The notes beneath the pieces were generated by a model. That model was not told the origin of the DNA, did not search any database, and saw only the letters and a list, made by a program, of their open reading frames with translations. DNA of 64,000 nt from Psychrosphaera saromensis (GTDB lineage Bacteria > Pseudomonadota > Gammaproteobacteria > Enterobacterales > Alteromonadaceae). Below, piece by piece: positions 1 to 10,088 of this stretch. A program made the position numbers and the translations under genes. The first letter of the stretch is position 1. Every line of letters begins with the position of its first letter. Where the stretch lies: NCBI RefSeq assembly GCF_002954545.1, contig NZ_MSCH01000003.1:1266824-1330823 (forward strand), given 5' to 3'.

Positions 1-2300
1 TCTTTAAAGCGGATAAAGACAACAAAGGCGGTGACTTTTTATATATTCAAGGTCACGTATCTCCAGGGATTTATTCTCGTGCATTTGTTGAAGGCCGTTT
101 AACTGAAGAACAGTTAGATAACTTCCGTCAAGAATCTGATTCTGACGGTTTATCGTCTTACCCTCATCCTAAATTGATGCCTGATTTTTGGCAGTTCCCA
201 ACAGTATCTATGGGCTTAGGTCCAATTGCTGCAATTTACCAAGCTCGTTTCTTAAAATACTTAACAGACCGTGGTATTAAAGACTGTTCAGATCAACGCG
301 TATATTGCTTTATGGGCGATGGCGAGTGTGATGAGCCAGAATCATTAGGTGCAATTGGTTTAGCAGCACGTGAAGGTTTAGATAACTTAACCTTCATTAT
401 CAACTGTAACTTACAACGTCTTGACGGTCCAGTTCGTGGTAATGGCAGCATTATTCAAGAGCTTGAAGGCACATTCCGTGGCGCAGGCTGGGAAGTAATT
501 AAAGTTATTTGGGGCTCTTACTGGGATCCATTAATTTCACGTGACAAAGATGGCAAGTTATTAGAGATCATGGAAAGCACTGTAGACGGTGAATACCAGA
601 ACTATAAAGCCAAAGGTGGCAAGTTCACTCGTGATAACTTCTTTGGTAAAACACCTGAAACTGCAGCTATGGTTGCTAACATGTCAGACGATGACATTTG
701 GCGTTTAAACCGTGGTGGTCATGATCCAGTTAAAGTTTATGCTGCATACGAACGTGCTAAAAATACTAAAGGCCGCCCACAAGTTATCTTAGCTAAGACT
801 GTTAAAGGTTACGGCATGGGTGACGCTGGTGAAGGTAAGAACATTGCTCACGGTGTTAAAAAGATGGACTTGGATGCACTAAAAGCATACCGCGACCGTC
901 ATAATCTACAAATTTCTGATGAAGATTTACCAAGCGTACCGTATGTAACTTTCCCTGAGGGAAGTGAAGAATACAACTACATGCATGGTCGTCGTGAAGC
1001 ATTAGGTGGTTATTTACCAGCTCGTCGTCGTAACTCAGACGTAGAAATGGAAATGCCAGACCTGAAAGCATTTGAAGCAATCACTAAAGGTTCTAATGGT
1101 CGTGAAATATCTACCACTATGGCGTTTGGTCGTATTTTATCTGCGGTTATCAAAGATAAGAAAATTGGTAAACGTATTGTTCCTATCATCCCTGATGAAG
1201 CGCGTACATTTGGTCTTGAAGGTTTATTCCGTCAAGTGGGGATTTATGCTCACGGTGGCCAAAAATATACACCTCAAGATGCTGACCAAGTAGCTTATTA
1301 TCGTGAAGATACTAAAGGTCAAGTTTTACAAGAAGGTATTAACGAACTAGGTGCGATGTCTGATTGGCTTGCTGCGGCAACGTCATACTCAAACAACAAC
1401 GAACCTATGATCCCATTCTACATCTACTACTCAATGTTTGGTTTCCAACGTGTAGGTGACATGGTTTGGGCTGCTGGTGACTCACAAGCTCGTGGTTTCC
1501 TAGTCGGTGGTACTGCAGGTCGTACAACGCTTAATGGTGAAGGTTTACAACACCAAGATGGTCATTCACATTCTCATTTTGGTACGGTACCAAACTGTGT
1601 AACGTATGACCCAACGTATGGTTATGAACTTGCGGTAATCGTACAAGACGGCATGCGTCGTATGTACGGTGACAATGAAAACGTATTCTATTACCTAACC
1701 GTAATGAACGAAAACTACGTTCAACCTGCAATACCAGAAGGCGTTGAAGAGGGCATCATCAGAGGTATTTATAAACTTGATGAAGTAAAAGCCAAAAAAG
1801 GTAAAGCGAACGTACGTCTTCTAGGTTCAGGTACTATTTTATTACAAGTACGTAAAGCGGCTGAAATATTAGCTGAAAAATATGGTGTATCTGCTGAAGT
1901 ATTCAGTACTCCATCGTTTAACGAACTTGCTCGTGAAGGCCAAGATGTTGATCGTTTCAACATGTTAAACCCTGAAGCGCCAGTACAAAAAGCCTATGTA
2001 ACTGAGTTGTTAGAACAAGGTTCAGGCCCTGTTATCGCAGCAACGGATTACATTAAGAGCTATGCCGATCAAATTCGTGCGTATGTTCCAGCGCCTTACC
2101 GTGTACTTGGTACAGATGGTTTTGGTCGTTCAGACAGCCGTGAAAATTTACGTCGTCACTTTGAAGTTGACCATAACTACGTAGTTATTGCTGCTCTTAG
2201 CGAGTTAGCACGTAGCGGTGATATAAAAGCATCTGTCGTTACTCAAGCAATTGCCGATTTAGGTATTGATGCTGAGAAACTTAACCCACTTTACGCATAA
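1..2300 (+). CDS. aceE: Pyruvate dehydrogenase E1 component, 5'-partial
   Basis: This is the thiamine-diphosphate-dependent decarboxylase of the pyruvate dehydrogenase complex, which acetylates the lipoyl arms of AceF. The frame is open from base 3, so about 765 codons are visible and roughly 120 N-terminal residues lie outside the window (family length about 885-890). The TPP/Mg motif begins at GDGECDEPE and ends at INCN about 30 residues later. A TTG at 174 is internal, because the upstream codons encode conserved AceE sequence (FLYIQGHVSPGIYSRAF). aceF follows after 24 bp, so the two are co-transcribed. The homodimeric-type E1 is normal for Gammaproteobacteria. Confidence 0.97.
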   Translation, partial: FKADKDNKGGDFLYIQGHVSPGIYSRAFVEGRLTEEQLDNFRQESDSDGLSSYPHPKLMPDFWQFPTVSMGLGPIAAIYQARFLKYLTDRGIKDCSDQRVYCFMGDGECDEPESLGAIGLAAREGLDNLTFIINCNLQRLDGPVRGNGSIIQELEGTFRGAGWEVIKVIWGSYWDPLISRDKDGKLLEIMESTVDGEYQNYKAKGGKFTRDNFFGKTPETAAMVANMSDDDIWRLNRGGHDPVKVYAAYERAKNTKGRPQVILAKTVKGYGMGDAGEGKNIAHGVKKMDLDALKAYRDRHNLQISDEDLPSVPYVTFPEGSEEYNYMHGRREALGGYLPARRRNSDVEMEMPDLKAFEAITKGSNGREISTTMAFGRILSAVIKDKKIGKRIVPIIPDEARTFGLEGLFRQVGIYAHGGQKYTPQDADQVAYYREDTKGQVLQEGINELGAMSDWLAAATSYSNNNEPMIPFYIYYSMFGFQRVGDMVWAAGDSQARGFLVGGTAGRTTLNGEGLQHQDGHSHSHFGTVPNCVTYDPTYGYELAVIVQDGMRRMYGDNENVFYYLTVMNENYVQPAIPEGVEEGIIRGIYKLDEVKAKKGKANVRLLGSGTILLQVRKAAEILAEKYGVSAEVFSTPSFNELAREGQDVDRFNMLNPEAPVQKAYVTELLEQGSGPVIAATDYIKSYADQIRAYVPAPYRVLGTDGFGRSDSRENLRRHFEVDHNYVVIAALSELARSGDIKASVVTQAIADLGIDAEKLNPLYA

Positions 2301-2324
2301 TCAGCGGTTTAGGAGAATAACAAG

Positions 2325-4304
2325 ATGGCTGAATTAAAAGACATCCTAGTCCCAGACGTTGGCGGCGACGAAGTAGAAGTAATTGAAGTTTGTGTTGCCG
2401 TAGGCGATACAATTTCGGAAGAAGATTCTATTGTCACAGTTGAAAGTGATAAAGCATCTATGGATATTCCAGCACCTTTCTCTGGCACAGTTAAAGAAAT
2501 TAAAGTTGCCTTGGGCGACAAGATTTCTGAAGGCAGTTTATTAATTGTGATTGAGGCCGCAGGTTTAGCTACTGAAGCTGCTCCTGTTGTTGAAAGCGCT
2601 CCAGTAGCAGCTCCTGCACCAGTTGCAGAAGCTAAAGTTGAGGCGGCTCCAGCTGCAGCAACTACGGGTGCCGTATCAACTATCGAAGTGACAGTGCCAG
2701 ATATTGGTACTGACGACGAAGTTGATATTATCGACATTTTAGTTGCTGTTGGTGATTCTGTTTCTAAAGAAGATGGTTTAATCACCTTAGAAACTGATAA
2801 AGCAACGATGGATGTTCCATGTCCAGAAGACGGTGTTGTTAAAGAAATTAAAGTAGCTGTTGGTGGCAAAGTTGGACAAGGTTCACTTGTTTTATTACTT
2901 GAAACTGGCGCAGCGCAAGCTGATGCTCCAGTTGCAAGTGCAGCGCCTGCACCAGCGGTTGAAGCTGCTCCTGCAGCGGCTCCAGCTCCAGTAGCGGCAG
3001 CTGCAACATCAGAAGTTAAAGATGTTGAAGTTCCAGATATTGGCACTGACGATGAAGTTGATGTTATTGATATTCTCGTTGCGGTTGGCGACACGGTTGA
3101 AGCTGAACAAGGTTTGATCACATTAGAAACTGACAAAGCAACCATGGACGTTCCGGCACCATTTGCTGGTGTTATCAAATCGTTAAAGATTGAGAATGGC
3201 GGCAAAGTTTCAACAGGTTCTATTATTGCAACAATTGAGACTGTATCTAGTGCTCCTGTAGCCGCAGCTACCGCTCCGGAACCAGTTGCAGCTCCGGTTG
3301 TTTCAGCACCTGCGAAAAAAGCACCACCGGTTGTGCAAGCTCATCCATCACAAGCTGGTGGCTCTGCATCAGGTAAGAATATTCACGCGACTCCGTCAGT
3401 AAGACGTTTAGCAAGTGAGTTTGGCGTAGATTTAAACAAAGTTACTGGTTCTGGTCGTAAAGGTCGTATTTTAGCGGAAGATGTTAAATCGTTTGTTAAA
3501 TATGAATTGTCACGCCCTAAAGCAACTGCTAACTCTAGTGTTGCAGCTGGTGAAGGTGGTTTACAAGTTCTTGCTCAACCTAAAGTAGATTTCTCTAAAT
3601 TTGGTGAAGTTGAAGAAGTACCGTTAACTCGTATTCAAAAGATCTCTGGTCCAAACCTTCATCGTAACTGGGTAACGATTCCACATGTTACACAATTTGA
3701 TGAAGCTGATATCACGTCTTTAGAAGTGTTCCGTAAAGAGCAAAATGCGACGTTAGCTAAGCAAAAATCAGATCTTAAGATCACGCCATTAGTTTTCATT
3801 ATGAAAGCTGCGGCATCTGCTCTTGCAGCTTACCCACAATTTAGTTCGTCTTTAAGCTTAGATGGTGAAAGCCTGATAATGAAGAAGTATATCCACATAG
3901 GTATCGCAGTCGACACGCCAAATGGCCTTGTTGTTCCTGTTGTACGTGATGTTGATAAAAAAGGCGTTAACGAAATTTCACGTGAGTTGATGGAAATATC
4001 TAAAAAAGCTCGTGATGGAAAATTAACAGCAAGAGACATGCAAGGTGGTTGTTTCACTATCTCGAGTCTTGGTGGTATCGGCGGAACCGCGTTTACCCCT
4101 ATTGTTAATTCACCAGAAGTTGGTATTTTAGGTGTGTCTAAATCAGAAATGAAACCTAAATGGAACGGTTCTGATTTTGAACCTAAACTGATGTTACCAC
4201 TGTCATTGTCATACGATCACAGAGTAATCGACGGCGCATTAGCGGCTCGCTTTACTGTGCATTTGGCAAGTGTGTTATCAGATATACGTAAACTGGTTTT
4301 ATAA
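2325..4304 (+). CDS. aceF: Dihydrolipoamide acetyltransferase (PDH E2), three lipoyl domains
   Basis: This is the core of the pyruvate dehydrogenase complex and transfers acetyl groups from lipoyl-lysine to CoA. Three N-terminal lipoyl domains are visible, with lipoylated lysines near residues 43 (ESDKASMD), 159 and 271 (both ETDKATMD). Ala/Pro/Val-rich linkers separate them. A peripheral-subunit-binding domain ([19 protein letters not shown]) and the catalytic domain with SYDHRVIDG near the C-terminus follow. At 659 aa it is slightly longer than the E. coli protein (about 630 aa). An AGGAGA site precedes the ATG. A strong terminator follows the gene, so lpdA has at least partly separate transcription. 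Confidence 0.97.
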   Translation: MAELKDILVPDVGGDEVEVIEVCVAVGDTISEEDSIVTVESDKASMDIPAPFSGTVKEIKVALGDKISEGSLLIVIEAAGLATEAAPVVESAPVAAPAPVAEAKVEAAPAAATTGAVSTIEVTVPDIGTDDEVDIIDILVAVGDSVSKEDGLITLETDKATMDVPCPEDGVVKEIKVAVGGKVGQGSLVLLLETGAAQADAPVASAAPAPAVEAAPAAAPAPVAAAATSEVKDVEVPDIGTDDEVDVIDILVAVGDTVEAEQGLITLETDKATMDVPAPFAGVIKSLKIENGGKVSTGSIIATIETVSSAPVAAATAPEPVAAPVVSAPAKKAPPVVQAHPSQAGGSASGKNIHATPSVRRLASEFGVDLNKVTGSGRKGRILAEDVKSFVKYELSRPKATANSSVAAGEGGLQVLAQPKVDFSKFGEVEEVPLTRIQKISGPNLHRNWVTIPHVTQFDEADITSLEVFRKEQNATLAKQKSDLKITPLVFIMKAAASALAAYPQFSSSLSLDGESLIMKKYIHIGIAVDTPNGLVVPVVRDVDKKGVNEISRELMEISKKARDGKLTARDMQGGCFTISSLGGIGGTAFTPIVNSPEVGILGVSKSEMKPKWNGSDFEPKLMLPLSLSYDHRVIDGALAARFTVHLASVLSDIRKLVL

Positions 4305-4334
4305 GGTTGTTTATAAAACTTTTATAAAATCATA

Positions 4335-4370
4335 AGAAAGTCTTGCAGTTGCAGGACTTTCTATTTTTTG
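4335..4370 (+). terminator. Intrinsic terminator after aceF
   Basis: Inverted arms of 13 bases (agaaagtcttgca / tgcaggactttct) with one G-T wobble meet around a very short loop and are followed by a T-rich tail. It separates aceEF from lpdA. Confidence 0.85.
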
Positions 4371-4396
4371 AGTGATAAACTCAACAAAATTTCGAG

Positions 4397-4452
4397 CAAA
4401 CGAATATTCGTTTGTTTACCTTATTAGAAATGGAATGAAAGGCCTTCATTCC
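4397..4452 (+). promoter_or_regulatory. Two palindromes in the aceF-lpdA gap
   Basis: A perfect 18-bp palindrome (caaacgaatattcgtttg, 4397-4414) is followed by a 21-bp inverted repeat (arms ggaatgaa / ttcattcc, 4432-4452) that ends 29 bp before the lpdA ATG. The first looks like a dimeric regulator operator; the second could be a leader hairpin. Neither matches the PdhR consensus I know. Confidence 0.45.
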
Positions 4453-4481
4453 GTCACCATACAAGTGAATAGAGGTTAATT

Positions 4482-5906
4482 ATGAGCAACGATATCAAAA
4501 CTCAAGTTGTGGTTCTTGGTGCTGGTCCGGGTGGTTACTCTGCTGCATACCGTGCAGCTGATTTAGGGTTAGACGTAGTATTAGTTGAGAAGCGCGCAAC
4601 ATTAGGCGGCGTTTGTCTAAATGTTGGTTGTATCCCATCTAAAGCATTATTACATGTAGCAAAAGTTATTGATGATGCAAAAGATATGGCATCTCACGGT
4701 GTAACATTTGGTGCACCAAAAATTGATCTTGATAAGATCCGCTCTTGGAAAGATAGCGTTGTTGCACAACTAACTAACGGTTTAGACGGAATGTCTAAAA
4801 TGCGTAAAGTTAAAGTTGTTAACGGTTTCGGTAAATTTACTGGTAGCAACACGCTAGTAGTAAATGGCGCTGATGGCGATACAACAATTACCTTTGATAA
4901 TGCAATTATTGCAGCGGGTTCTGAACCGGTAAATCTTCCATTTATTCCTGAAGATGACCGTGTAATTGACTCAACTGGTGCATTAGAACTTAAAGATATT
5001 CCTGGTGAAATGTTAGTACTAGGTGGTGGTATCATCGGTCTTGAGATGGGAACTGTTTATGCTGCATTAGGATCTAAAGTTTCTGTTGTTGAATTCTTAG
5101 ACCAACTTGTACCTGCTGCTGACAAAGACCTTGTGCAAGTTTATTCTAAATACAATAAAGACCGTTTCAACATTATGTTATCAACGAAAGTTGTAGCCGT
5201 TGAAGCTAAAAAAGACGGTTTATATGTCACGTTTGAAGGTAAAAAAGCACCTGCTGAACCTGTACGTTATGACAAAATATTAGTTGCAGTTGGTCGTAAG
5301 CCAAACGGTAACTTAATGGACGCAACTAAAGCGGGCGTTACTGTTGATGAACGTGGTTTCATTAATGTTGATAATCAATTACGTACTAACGTAAATCACA
5401 TTTTTGCAATCGGTGATGTTGTTGGTCAACCTATGTTGGCTCATAAAGCAGTTCATGAAGCACATGTTGCGGCTGAAGTTATCTCTGGTCAAAAACACTT
5501 CTTTGAACCTCAAGCTATTCCTTCTATTGCCTACACTGATCCAGAAATGGCTTGGGTTGGTATTACTGAAAAAGAAGCAAAAGAACAAGGCTTAAAAGTT
5601 GAGTCTGCTAAGTTCCCTTGGGCAGCTTCTGGCCGTGCAATTGCTTCTGCTCGTACTGAAGGTTTCACAAAGTTAATCTTTGATAAAGAAACGCACCGTA
5701 TCTTAGGTGGCGCTATTGTAGGTATCAATGCTGGTGAGATGCTAGGTGAAATCGGTTTAGCTATTGAGATGGGCGCTGATGCGGAAGATATCGCATTAAC
5801 TATCCATGCTCACCCAACGCTTAACGAGTCAATTGGTCTTGCTGCAGAAATGTATGAAGGTTCAATTACGGATTTACCAAATCCTAAAGCGAAAAAGAAA
5901 AAGTAA
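4482..5906 (+). CDS. lpdA: Dihydrolipoamide dehydrogenase (E3)
   Basis: This FAD enzyme reoxidises dihydrolipoyl groups of the pyruvate and 2-oxoglutarate dehydrogenase complexes and of glycine cleavage, producing NADH. The N-terminal FAD motif is VVLGAGPGGYSAA. The redox disulfide is in GGVCLNVGCIPSK, the NAD motif is LGGGIIGLEMG, and the catalytic His-Glu is in HAHPTLNE. Its 474 aa match the family length. It has its own leader, with an aceF terminator and two palindromes upstream, which fits regulation partly independent of aceEF because E3 is shared between complexes. Confidence 0.98.
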   Translation: MSNDIKTQVVVLGAGPGGYSAAYRAADLGLDVVLVEKRATLGGVCLNVGCIPSKALLHVAKVIDDAKDMASHGVTFGAPKIDLDKIRSWKDSVVAQLTNGLDGMSKMRKVKVVNGFGKFTGSNTLVVNGADGDTTITFDNAIIAAGSEPVNLPFIPEDDRVIDSTGALELKDIPGEMLVLGGGIIGLEMGTVYAALGSKVSVVEFLDQLVPAADKDLVQVYSKYNKDRFNIMLSTKVVAVEAKKDGLYVTFEGKKAPAEPVRYDKILVAVGRKPNGNLMDATKAGVTVDERGFINVDNQLRTNVNHIFAIGDVVGQPMLAHKAVHEAHVAAEVISGQKHFFEPQAIPSIAYTDPEMAWVGITEKEAKEQGLKVESAKFPWAASGRAIASARTEGFTKLIFDKETHRILGGAIVGINAGEMLGEIGLAIEMGADAEDIALTIHAHPTLNESIGLAAEMYEGSITDLPNPKAKKKK

Positions 5907-5975
5907 TTTTTCTTATTTGAATTGAATTAAAGGGATTACATCTTTGTACCTTTGATATTAATTCATCCTTGAATT

Positions 5976-6006
5976 AAAAAATGCCGACGTTATGTCGGCA
6001 TTTTTG
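5976..6006 (+). terminator. Intrinsic terminator after lpdA (copy 1 of 2)
   Basis: The stem atgccgac / gtcggcat has a loop of gttat, an A-run before it and a T-run after it. An identical sequence occurs at 6726-6756, on the other side of the next gene. Confidence 0.9.
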
Positions 6007-6091
6007 TGTCTGCTTTATTTATAACGTTTTTAAAAAAAATAAAGTAAACTGCATTCATCGCTATTATTCACAATCATTAAAGGAATTACCT

Positions 6092-6697
6092 GTGAAATCA
6101 ATAACTAAAACTTTAGTCATATCTTTGTATTTAACATCAACCTTAGCTCAAGCTGAGGTTGAGTCTTGGTATACATTCTGGGGAGCCGGAGTATCAAACA
6201 TTTCATATTCAGGCGACCGAGGTACTGAAATTGAAATATTAAGCCAAGAAGATGCCAGTGTAGGTGGTACACATTTAAATGCATTTGGTTTTTATTTTCC
6301 AATCGATAACAATAGTATATATGGCTTTGTTGCACACGGTGCTACATCAACTTTCACGGCAGATAGTTTGTATATTGAAGACATCACTTATAACGACACC
6401 ATGTTGGCTTTCAGCTATATGAATTTTTATGGTAGTGAAATTGGTGACGGTCTGTTTTATCGCACGGATATCGGTTATAGCGAGGCAAGTAGAACGGTTT
6501 CTTATGCAAAAAACGACTTTGGTACAAGTGAAAGTGAGTATGAATTTGGTAGCGGAATGTCAGTTCTTTTAGGTGCTGGTTATGGTATTCCAGTATCAGA
6601 AGAGAGCAGAGTATTAATATTGCTTGAATATAGAAATGCATTTATAGCTGACAATGAGATGCAAAGCATCGGGGTCACTGTTAATGGGTTATGGTAA
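6092..6697 (+). CDS. Small outer-membrane beta-barrel protein, function unknown
   Basis: I do not recognise the family. The chosen start is GTG at 6092, preceded by AAAGGAATTACCT; the open frame upstream to 5981 runs into the lpdA terminator and cannot be translated from there. The product is 201 aa. It has a signal peptide (MKSITKTLVISLYLTSTLAQA), then alternating polar/hydrophobic strands rich in Gly, Tyr and Ser, and ends in an aromatic residue (NGLW), as expected for a BAM-inserted barrel. There are no cysteines in the mature part. It is monocistronic, between two identical terminators. A porin-like or OmpW-like accessory role is only a guess. Confidence 0.7.
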   Translation: MKSITKTLVISLYLTSTLAQAEVESWYTFWGAGVSNISYSGDRGTEIEILSQEDASVGGTHLNAFGFYFPIDNNSIYGFVAHGATSTFTADSLYIEDITYNDTMLAFSYMNFYGSEIGDGLFYRTDIGYSEASRTVSYAKNDFGTSESEYEFGSGMSVLLGAGYGIPVSEESRVLILLEYRNAFIADNEMQSIGVTVNGLW

Positions 6698-6725
6698 CCT
6701 CAAACAACAGTAAAAACACAGATCT

Positions 6726-6756
6726 ATAAAATGCCGACGTTATGTCGGCATTTTTG
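6726..6756 (+). terminator. Intrinsic terminator (copy 2 of 2)
   Basis: It is the same hairpin as at 5976-6006 (atgccgac, gttat, gtcggcat, T-run), here downstream of the barrel gene. Confidence 0.9.
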
Positions 6757-6901
6757 TTTGTTTAGGTTAAATATTCACCTACACCTGAATTATCTTCATC
6801 CGATAATAGGCATGTTAGAAATCTGTTGCTATGATTGAACTAAGTCTAAGGAGAGTAGTCTACAAAGTATTACAGTTGTGCGATTAAAATTAATGCAAAA
6901 A

Positions 6902-6930
6902 TTGTAAGATCCTTTGAGTCTAGGTAGAAT
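6902..6930 (+). promoter_or_regulatory. Likely sigma-70 promoter of csrA
   Basis: TTGTAA (6902-6907), 17 bp, then TAGAAT (6925-6930) lie about 75 bp upstream of csrA. The rest of the 308-bp gap from 6698 holds only the copy-2 terminator. A 16-codon ORF (6953-7003) reads through the csrA ribosome-binding site, but nothing shows that it is translated. Confidence 0.5.
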
Positions 6931-7005
6931 GTTTACTTCGACTTAGTCGGAAATGGAGCTTTTTATTAAGCTAATTATAAGCAAATGGCATAAAAGGAGC
7001 TAATA

Positions 7006-7197
7006 ATGCTTATACTAACTCGTCGTGTTGGTGAAACGTTAATGGTCGGTGATGAAGTTACAGTTACAGTTTTAGGTGTAAAGGGCAACCAAGTAAGAAT
7101 TGGTGTTAATGCTCCTAAAGAAGTAGCAGTTCATCGTGAAGAGATATACATGCGAATTCAAGCGGAGAAGGGCGGTCAACCCTCTGAAGCTGAATAG
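7006..7197 (+). CDS. csrA: Carbon storage regulator CsrA
   Basis: CsrA is a dimeric RNA-binding protein that binds GGA motifs in mRNA leaders and controls central carbon flow, motility and biofilm formation. The 63-aa product begins [18 protein letters not shown] and contains the conserved [16 protein letters not shown] segment, so it is a full-length canonical member. Its own ribosome-binding site (AAAAGGAGC) contains a GGA, which is compatible with autoregulation. The following tRNA-Ser and tRNA-Arg block is a common gammaproteobacterial neighbourhood. Confidence 0.98.
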   Translation: MLILTRRVGETLMVGDEVTVTVLGVKGNQVRIGVNAPKEVAVHREEIYMRIQAEKGGQPSEAE

Positions 7198-7201
7198 CGA
7201 T

Positions 7202-7227
7202 AAACCGGCGTTAAGCCGGTTTTTTTA
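7202..7227 (+). terminator. Intrinsic terminator of csrA
   Basis: The stem aaaccggc / gccggttt with loop gttaa is followed by a T-run. Confidence 0.9.
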
Positions 7228-7330
7228 TTTTTAAGATCTATGAATTTAAGCCACAATGTTACAAATATTAAACGATAACGTGATAATTGTTCATTTTCAA
7301 AGCAATCAACAATTTAATTAACAATTTCAT

Positions 7331-7358
7331 TTGACATATTTTCTTAGATCATTACTAT
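7331..7358 (+). promoter_or_regulatory. Strong promoter of the tRNA-Ser/tRNA-Arg operon
   Basis: A perfect -35 TTGACA (7331-7336), 16 bp, and TACTAT (7353-7358) lie just upstream of the tRNA-Ser 5' end at 7375. Confidence 0.7.
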
Positions 7359-7374
7359 ACGCACCACATTGAGT

Positions 7375-7469
<95 letters not shown>

Positions 7470-7490
7470 CAATGTTTTTGTGATTAAAGT

Positions 7491-7567
7491 GCGCTCGTAG
7501 CTCAGCTGGATAGAGTACTTGGCTACGAACCAGGCGGTCGGAGGTTCGAATCCTCCCGAGCGCACCA
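7491..7567 (+). tRNA. argV: tRNA-Arg(ACG), copy 1
   Basis: The acceptor arms GCGCTCG / CGAGCGC pair, the anticodon loop is CTACGAA (anticodon ACG) and CCA is encoded. The adenosine at position 34 should be edited to inosine by TadA. Confidence 0.97.
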
Positions 7568-7593
7568 TCATCACAGAAAAGAAGACTTATTGT

Positions 7594-7670
7594 GCGCTCG
7601 TAGCTCAGCTGGATAGAGTACTTGGCTACGAACCAGGCGGTCGGAGGTTCGAATCCTCCCGAGCGCACCA
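7594..7670 (+). tRNA. argV: tRNA-Arg(ACG), copy 2
   Basis: It is identical to the preceding tRNA-Arg and separated from it by 26 bp, a recent tandem duplication in one operon. Confidence 0.97.
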
Positions 7671-7799
7671 TATCTTTTCTTTTAATCTTCAGTAACAAAT
7701 CCAATCTAAATAAAATCTTATTCAATACATCCAAAAATACCAATATCTAACATTTATTCTTTTATCTTCAATTACTTATTATTTTTCTAAATAACTATT

Positions 7800-7841
7800 C
7801 AAATTAAATTATTATTTATTCAAATTAAATTATTATTTATT
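7800..7841. repeat. Two tandem 21-bp AT-rich repeats
   Basis: Two exact copies of a 21-bp unit (beginning caaattaaattattattta) lie head to tail. Nothing else is obvious in the 7671-8046 gap apart from generally AT-rich sequence that should contain the oad promoter. Confidence 0.8.
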
Positions 7842-8046
7842 CAATATTAATCTACCCTGATAAGTAGGTGTTTAGCGGTAAATTTAACCTGTTACTGTGA
7901 AAATTTCCTTTCAATTAGAATCAATATTGTGTTACTTAAGAGCTAATACTCTAAGTTTGATCTGCATCTCTGAATAAAATAATAAAAACAGTCGCTCTCA
8001 AACGATGTATCAATCAACATAAATAATAAACCGGGTAGTGAAACTT

Positions 8047-8292
8047 ATGAATGTATCAGAGCTGTTAGCTGAAGCTGGCATACTTATGTTGGTAGGGATG
8101 GTAGTTGTATTTCTATTCTTATCAATGCTAATTGTTGCTATCAAACTTTTAACAAAGTTTGCTGAAGCGTATCCAGATCCAATAAAGCCTAAACGCAACG
8201 AAATTAAACCTATAAGTTCTAGTAAGACTTCGCCACAGGTGATTGCAGCAATTACTGCCGCCGTAAAACAATATAAAGCGCGAAATAAATAG
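8047..8292 (+). CDS. oadG: Oxaloacetate decarboxylase gamma subunit
   Basis: This is the small membrane subunit of the Na+-translocating oxaloacetate decarboxylase, which helps assemble the complex. The 81-aa product has one N-terminal transmembrane helix ([20 protein letters not shown]) and a charged, Pro-containing cytoplasmic tail, as in OadG. ATG 8047 is preferred to GTG 8038 because a weak GGGTAG motif sits 8 nt before it. It is the first gene of the oadGAB operon, and its TAG stop overlaps the oadA ribosome-binding site. Confidence 0.85.
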   Translation: MNVSELLAEAGILMLVGMVVVFLFLSMLIVAIKLLTKFAEAYPDPIKPKRNEIKPISSSKTSPQVIAAITAAVKQYKARNK

Positions 8293-8302
8293 AGGAATGA
8301 AC

Positions 8303-10084
8303 ATGAAAAAGCCATTGTTACTTACTGAGTTGGTGTTGCGTGATGCACATCAATCTTTACTTGCAACCAGAATGCGTTTGGAAGATATGCTACCAATTGC
8401 AGGTAAATTAGATCAGGTTGGCTTTTGGTCAATGGAATCTTGGGGCGGCGCTACGTTCGACTCTTGTATTCGATACCTTGGTGAAGATCCGTGGGAACGT
8501 ATTCGAGCTTTAAAGCAAGCAATGCCAAACACAAAACAGCAAATGTTATTACGTGGCCAAAACTTATTAGGTTACCGCCATTATGCTGATGATGTAGTTA
8601 GAAAATTTGTTGAGCGCGCTCACACTAACGGCGTAGATATATTTAGAATTTTTGATGCGATGAATGACATCAGAAATCTAGAAACTGCCGTTAAATCAGC
8701 CGTTGATGTAGGTGCTCACGCACAAGGTACAATTTCATATACCGTTAGCCCAGTTCACAACTTACAAACTTGGGTAGACATGGCCAAAAAATTAGAAGAC
8801 ATGGGTTGTCACTCTATTTGTATTAAAGACATGGCGGGTTTATTAAGACCTTATGAATGTGAAGAACTAATTACAACGTTAAAATCGACAATTGATTTAC
8901 CAATTGCAATGCAATGTCATGCAACCACTGGCTTATCTACGGCAACGTATCAAAAAGCGATTGACTCAGGTATCGACATGCTGGACTCAGCTATCTCTTC
9001 AATGAGTATGACGTACGGCCACAGTCCAACAGAAACTATGGTAGCCATTGTTGAAGGAACAGATAGAGATACAGGTTTAGATTTAGTGTTATTAGCTGAA
9101 ATTGCCGCTTACTTCAGAGAAGTAAGAAAGAAATATGCAAAATTTGAAGGCAGCTTAAAAGGGGTTGATTCACGTATTTTATTAGCTCAAGTACCTGGCG
9201 GCATGTTAACAAACATGGAAAGCCAACTTCGTGAGCAGGGCGCTGAAGATAGAATGGATGAGGTGCTAAAAGAAATACCTAAAGTTCGTAAAGACTTAGG
9301 GCAAATTCCTTTAGTAACACCAACATCACAAATTGTTGGCACTCAAGCGGTATTAAACGTATTGACGGGTGAACGTTATAAGTCGATTACCAAAGAAACA
9401 GCTGGCGTATTAAAAGGTGAGTACGGTGCGACAGCAGCACCTGTAGACGCTGAATTACAAGCTAGAGTGTTAGATGGTGCTGAAGCTATTACGTGTCGTC
9501 CTGCGGATAACATTGAAGATGAGTTAGTTAAATTAACTGACGAGTTAGATGTGCTTGCCTCAGAAAAGGGCCTTATCCTTGCTGATGAAAAAATTGACGA
9601 TGTACTAACTTATGCTCTTTTCCCACAAATAGGCCTTAAGTTTTTAGAAAATCGTAATAATCCTGCCGCATTTGAGCCTGTTCCAACGGGTGAAATTGAC
9701 ACACCTAAACAAACAAAATCAACATCTAATGATGATGCACCAGAAGCATATAGTGTTTCTGTTGATGGCAAAGTATATGAAGTTGTTGTAGCTCCAACTG
9801 GCGAATTAACCAGTGTTGTACATGGCGCTCAAAAAGATGAAGCGCATACTCAACATACAACGGTAAATGCGGGTGAAACACTGAATGCACCGTTAGCCGG
9901 TAATATATTTAAAATCTTAGTGTCTCCAGGTAGTGTTGTGGAAGATGGTGATGTTGTGATCATTATGGAAGCCATGAAAATGGAAACGGAAGTACGCGCA
10001 GCGTCTTCTGGCACAATTGCTTCTATAAATATTAAAGAAGGCGACGCAGTTACGACTGGCGATGTCTTGCTTACACTAGGATAG
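8303..10084 (+). CDS. oadA: Oxaloacetate decarboxylase alpha subunit, biotinylated
   Basis: This is the carboxyltransferase subunit that moves the carboxyl group from oxaloacetate to biotin. The N-terminal TIM barrel starts [21 protein letters not shown]-terminal biotin-carrier domain has the biotinylation motif EAMKMET, with the lysine codon at 9977-9979. Total length is 593 aa. The in-frame ATG at 8297 overlaps the AGAGG ribosome-binding site, so ATG 8303 is the better start. It lies between oadG and oadB in the usual gamma-alpha-beta order. Confidence 0.96.
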   Translation: MKKPLLLTELVLRDAHQSLLATRMRLEDMLPIAGKLDQVGFWSMESWGGATFDSCIRYLGEDPWERIRALKQAMPNTKQQMLLRGQNLLGYRHYADDVVRKFVERAHTNGVDIFRIFDAMNDIRNLETAVKSAVDVGAHAQGTISYTVSPVHNLQTWVDMAKKLEDMGCHSICIKDMAGLLRPYECEELITTLKSTIDLPIAMQCHATTGLSTATYQKAIDSGIDMLDSAISSMSMTYGHSPTETMVAIVEGTDRDTGLDLVLLAEIAAYFREVRKKYAKFEGSLKGVDSRILLAQVPGGMLTNMESQLREQGAEDRMDEVLKEIPKVRKDLGQIPLVTPTSQIVGTQAVLNVLTGERYKSITKETAGVLKGEYGATAAPVDAELQARVLDGAEAITCRPADNIEDELVKLTDELDVLASEKGLILADEKIDDVLTYALFPQIGLKFLENRNNPAAFEPVPTGEIDTPKQTKSTSNDDAPEAYSVSVDGKVYEVVVAPTGELTSVVHGAQKDEAHTQHTTVNAGETLNAPLAGNIFKILVSPGSVVEDGDVVIIMEAMKMETEVRAASSGTIASINIKEGDAVTTGDVLLTLG

Positions 10085-10088
10085 AAAA

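Noticed and set aside
2309..3205. Long minus-strand ORF (298 codons) opposite aceF
   Set aside because: It is a shadow of the Ala/Val/Pro-rich lipoyl linkers on the opposite strand; low-complexity Ser/Thr/Ala product and no ribosome-binding site.
5981..6091. Extended N-terminus of the outer-membrane barrel gene
   Set aside because: The extension starts inside the lpdA terminator hairpin and hides the signal peptide; GTG 6092 with AAAGGA fits better.
6953..7003. 16-codon leader ORF before csrA
   Set aside because: No ribosome-binding site and no conserved feature; probably chance.
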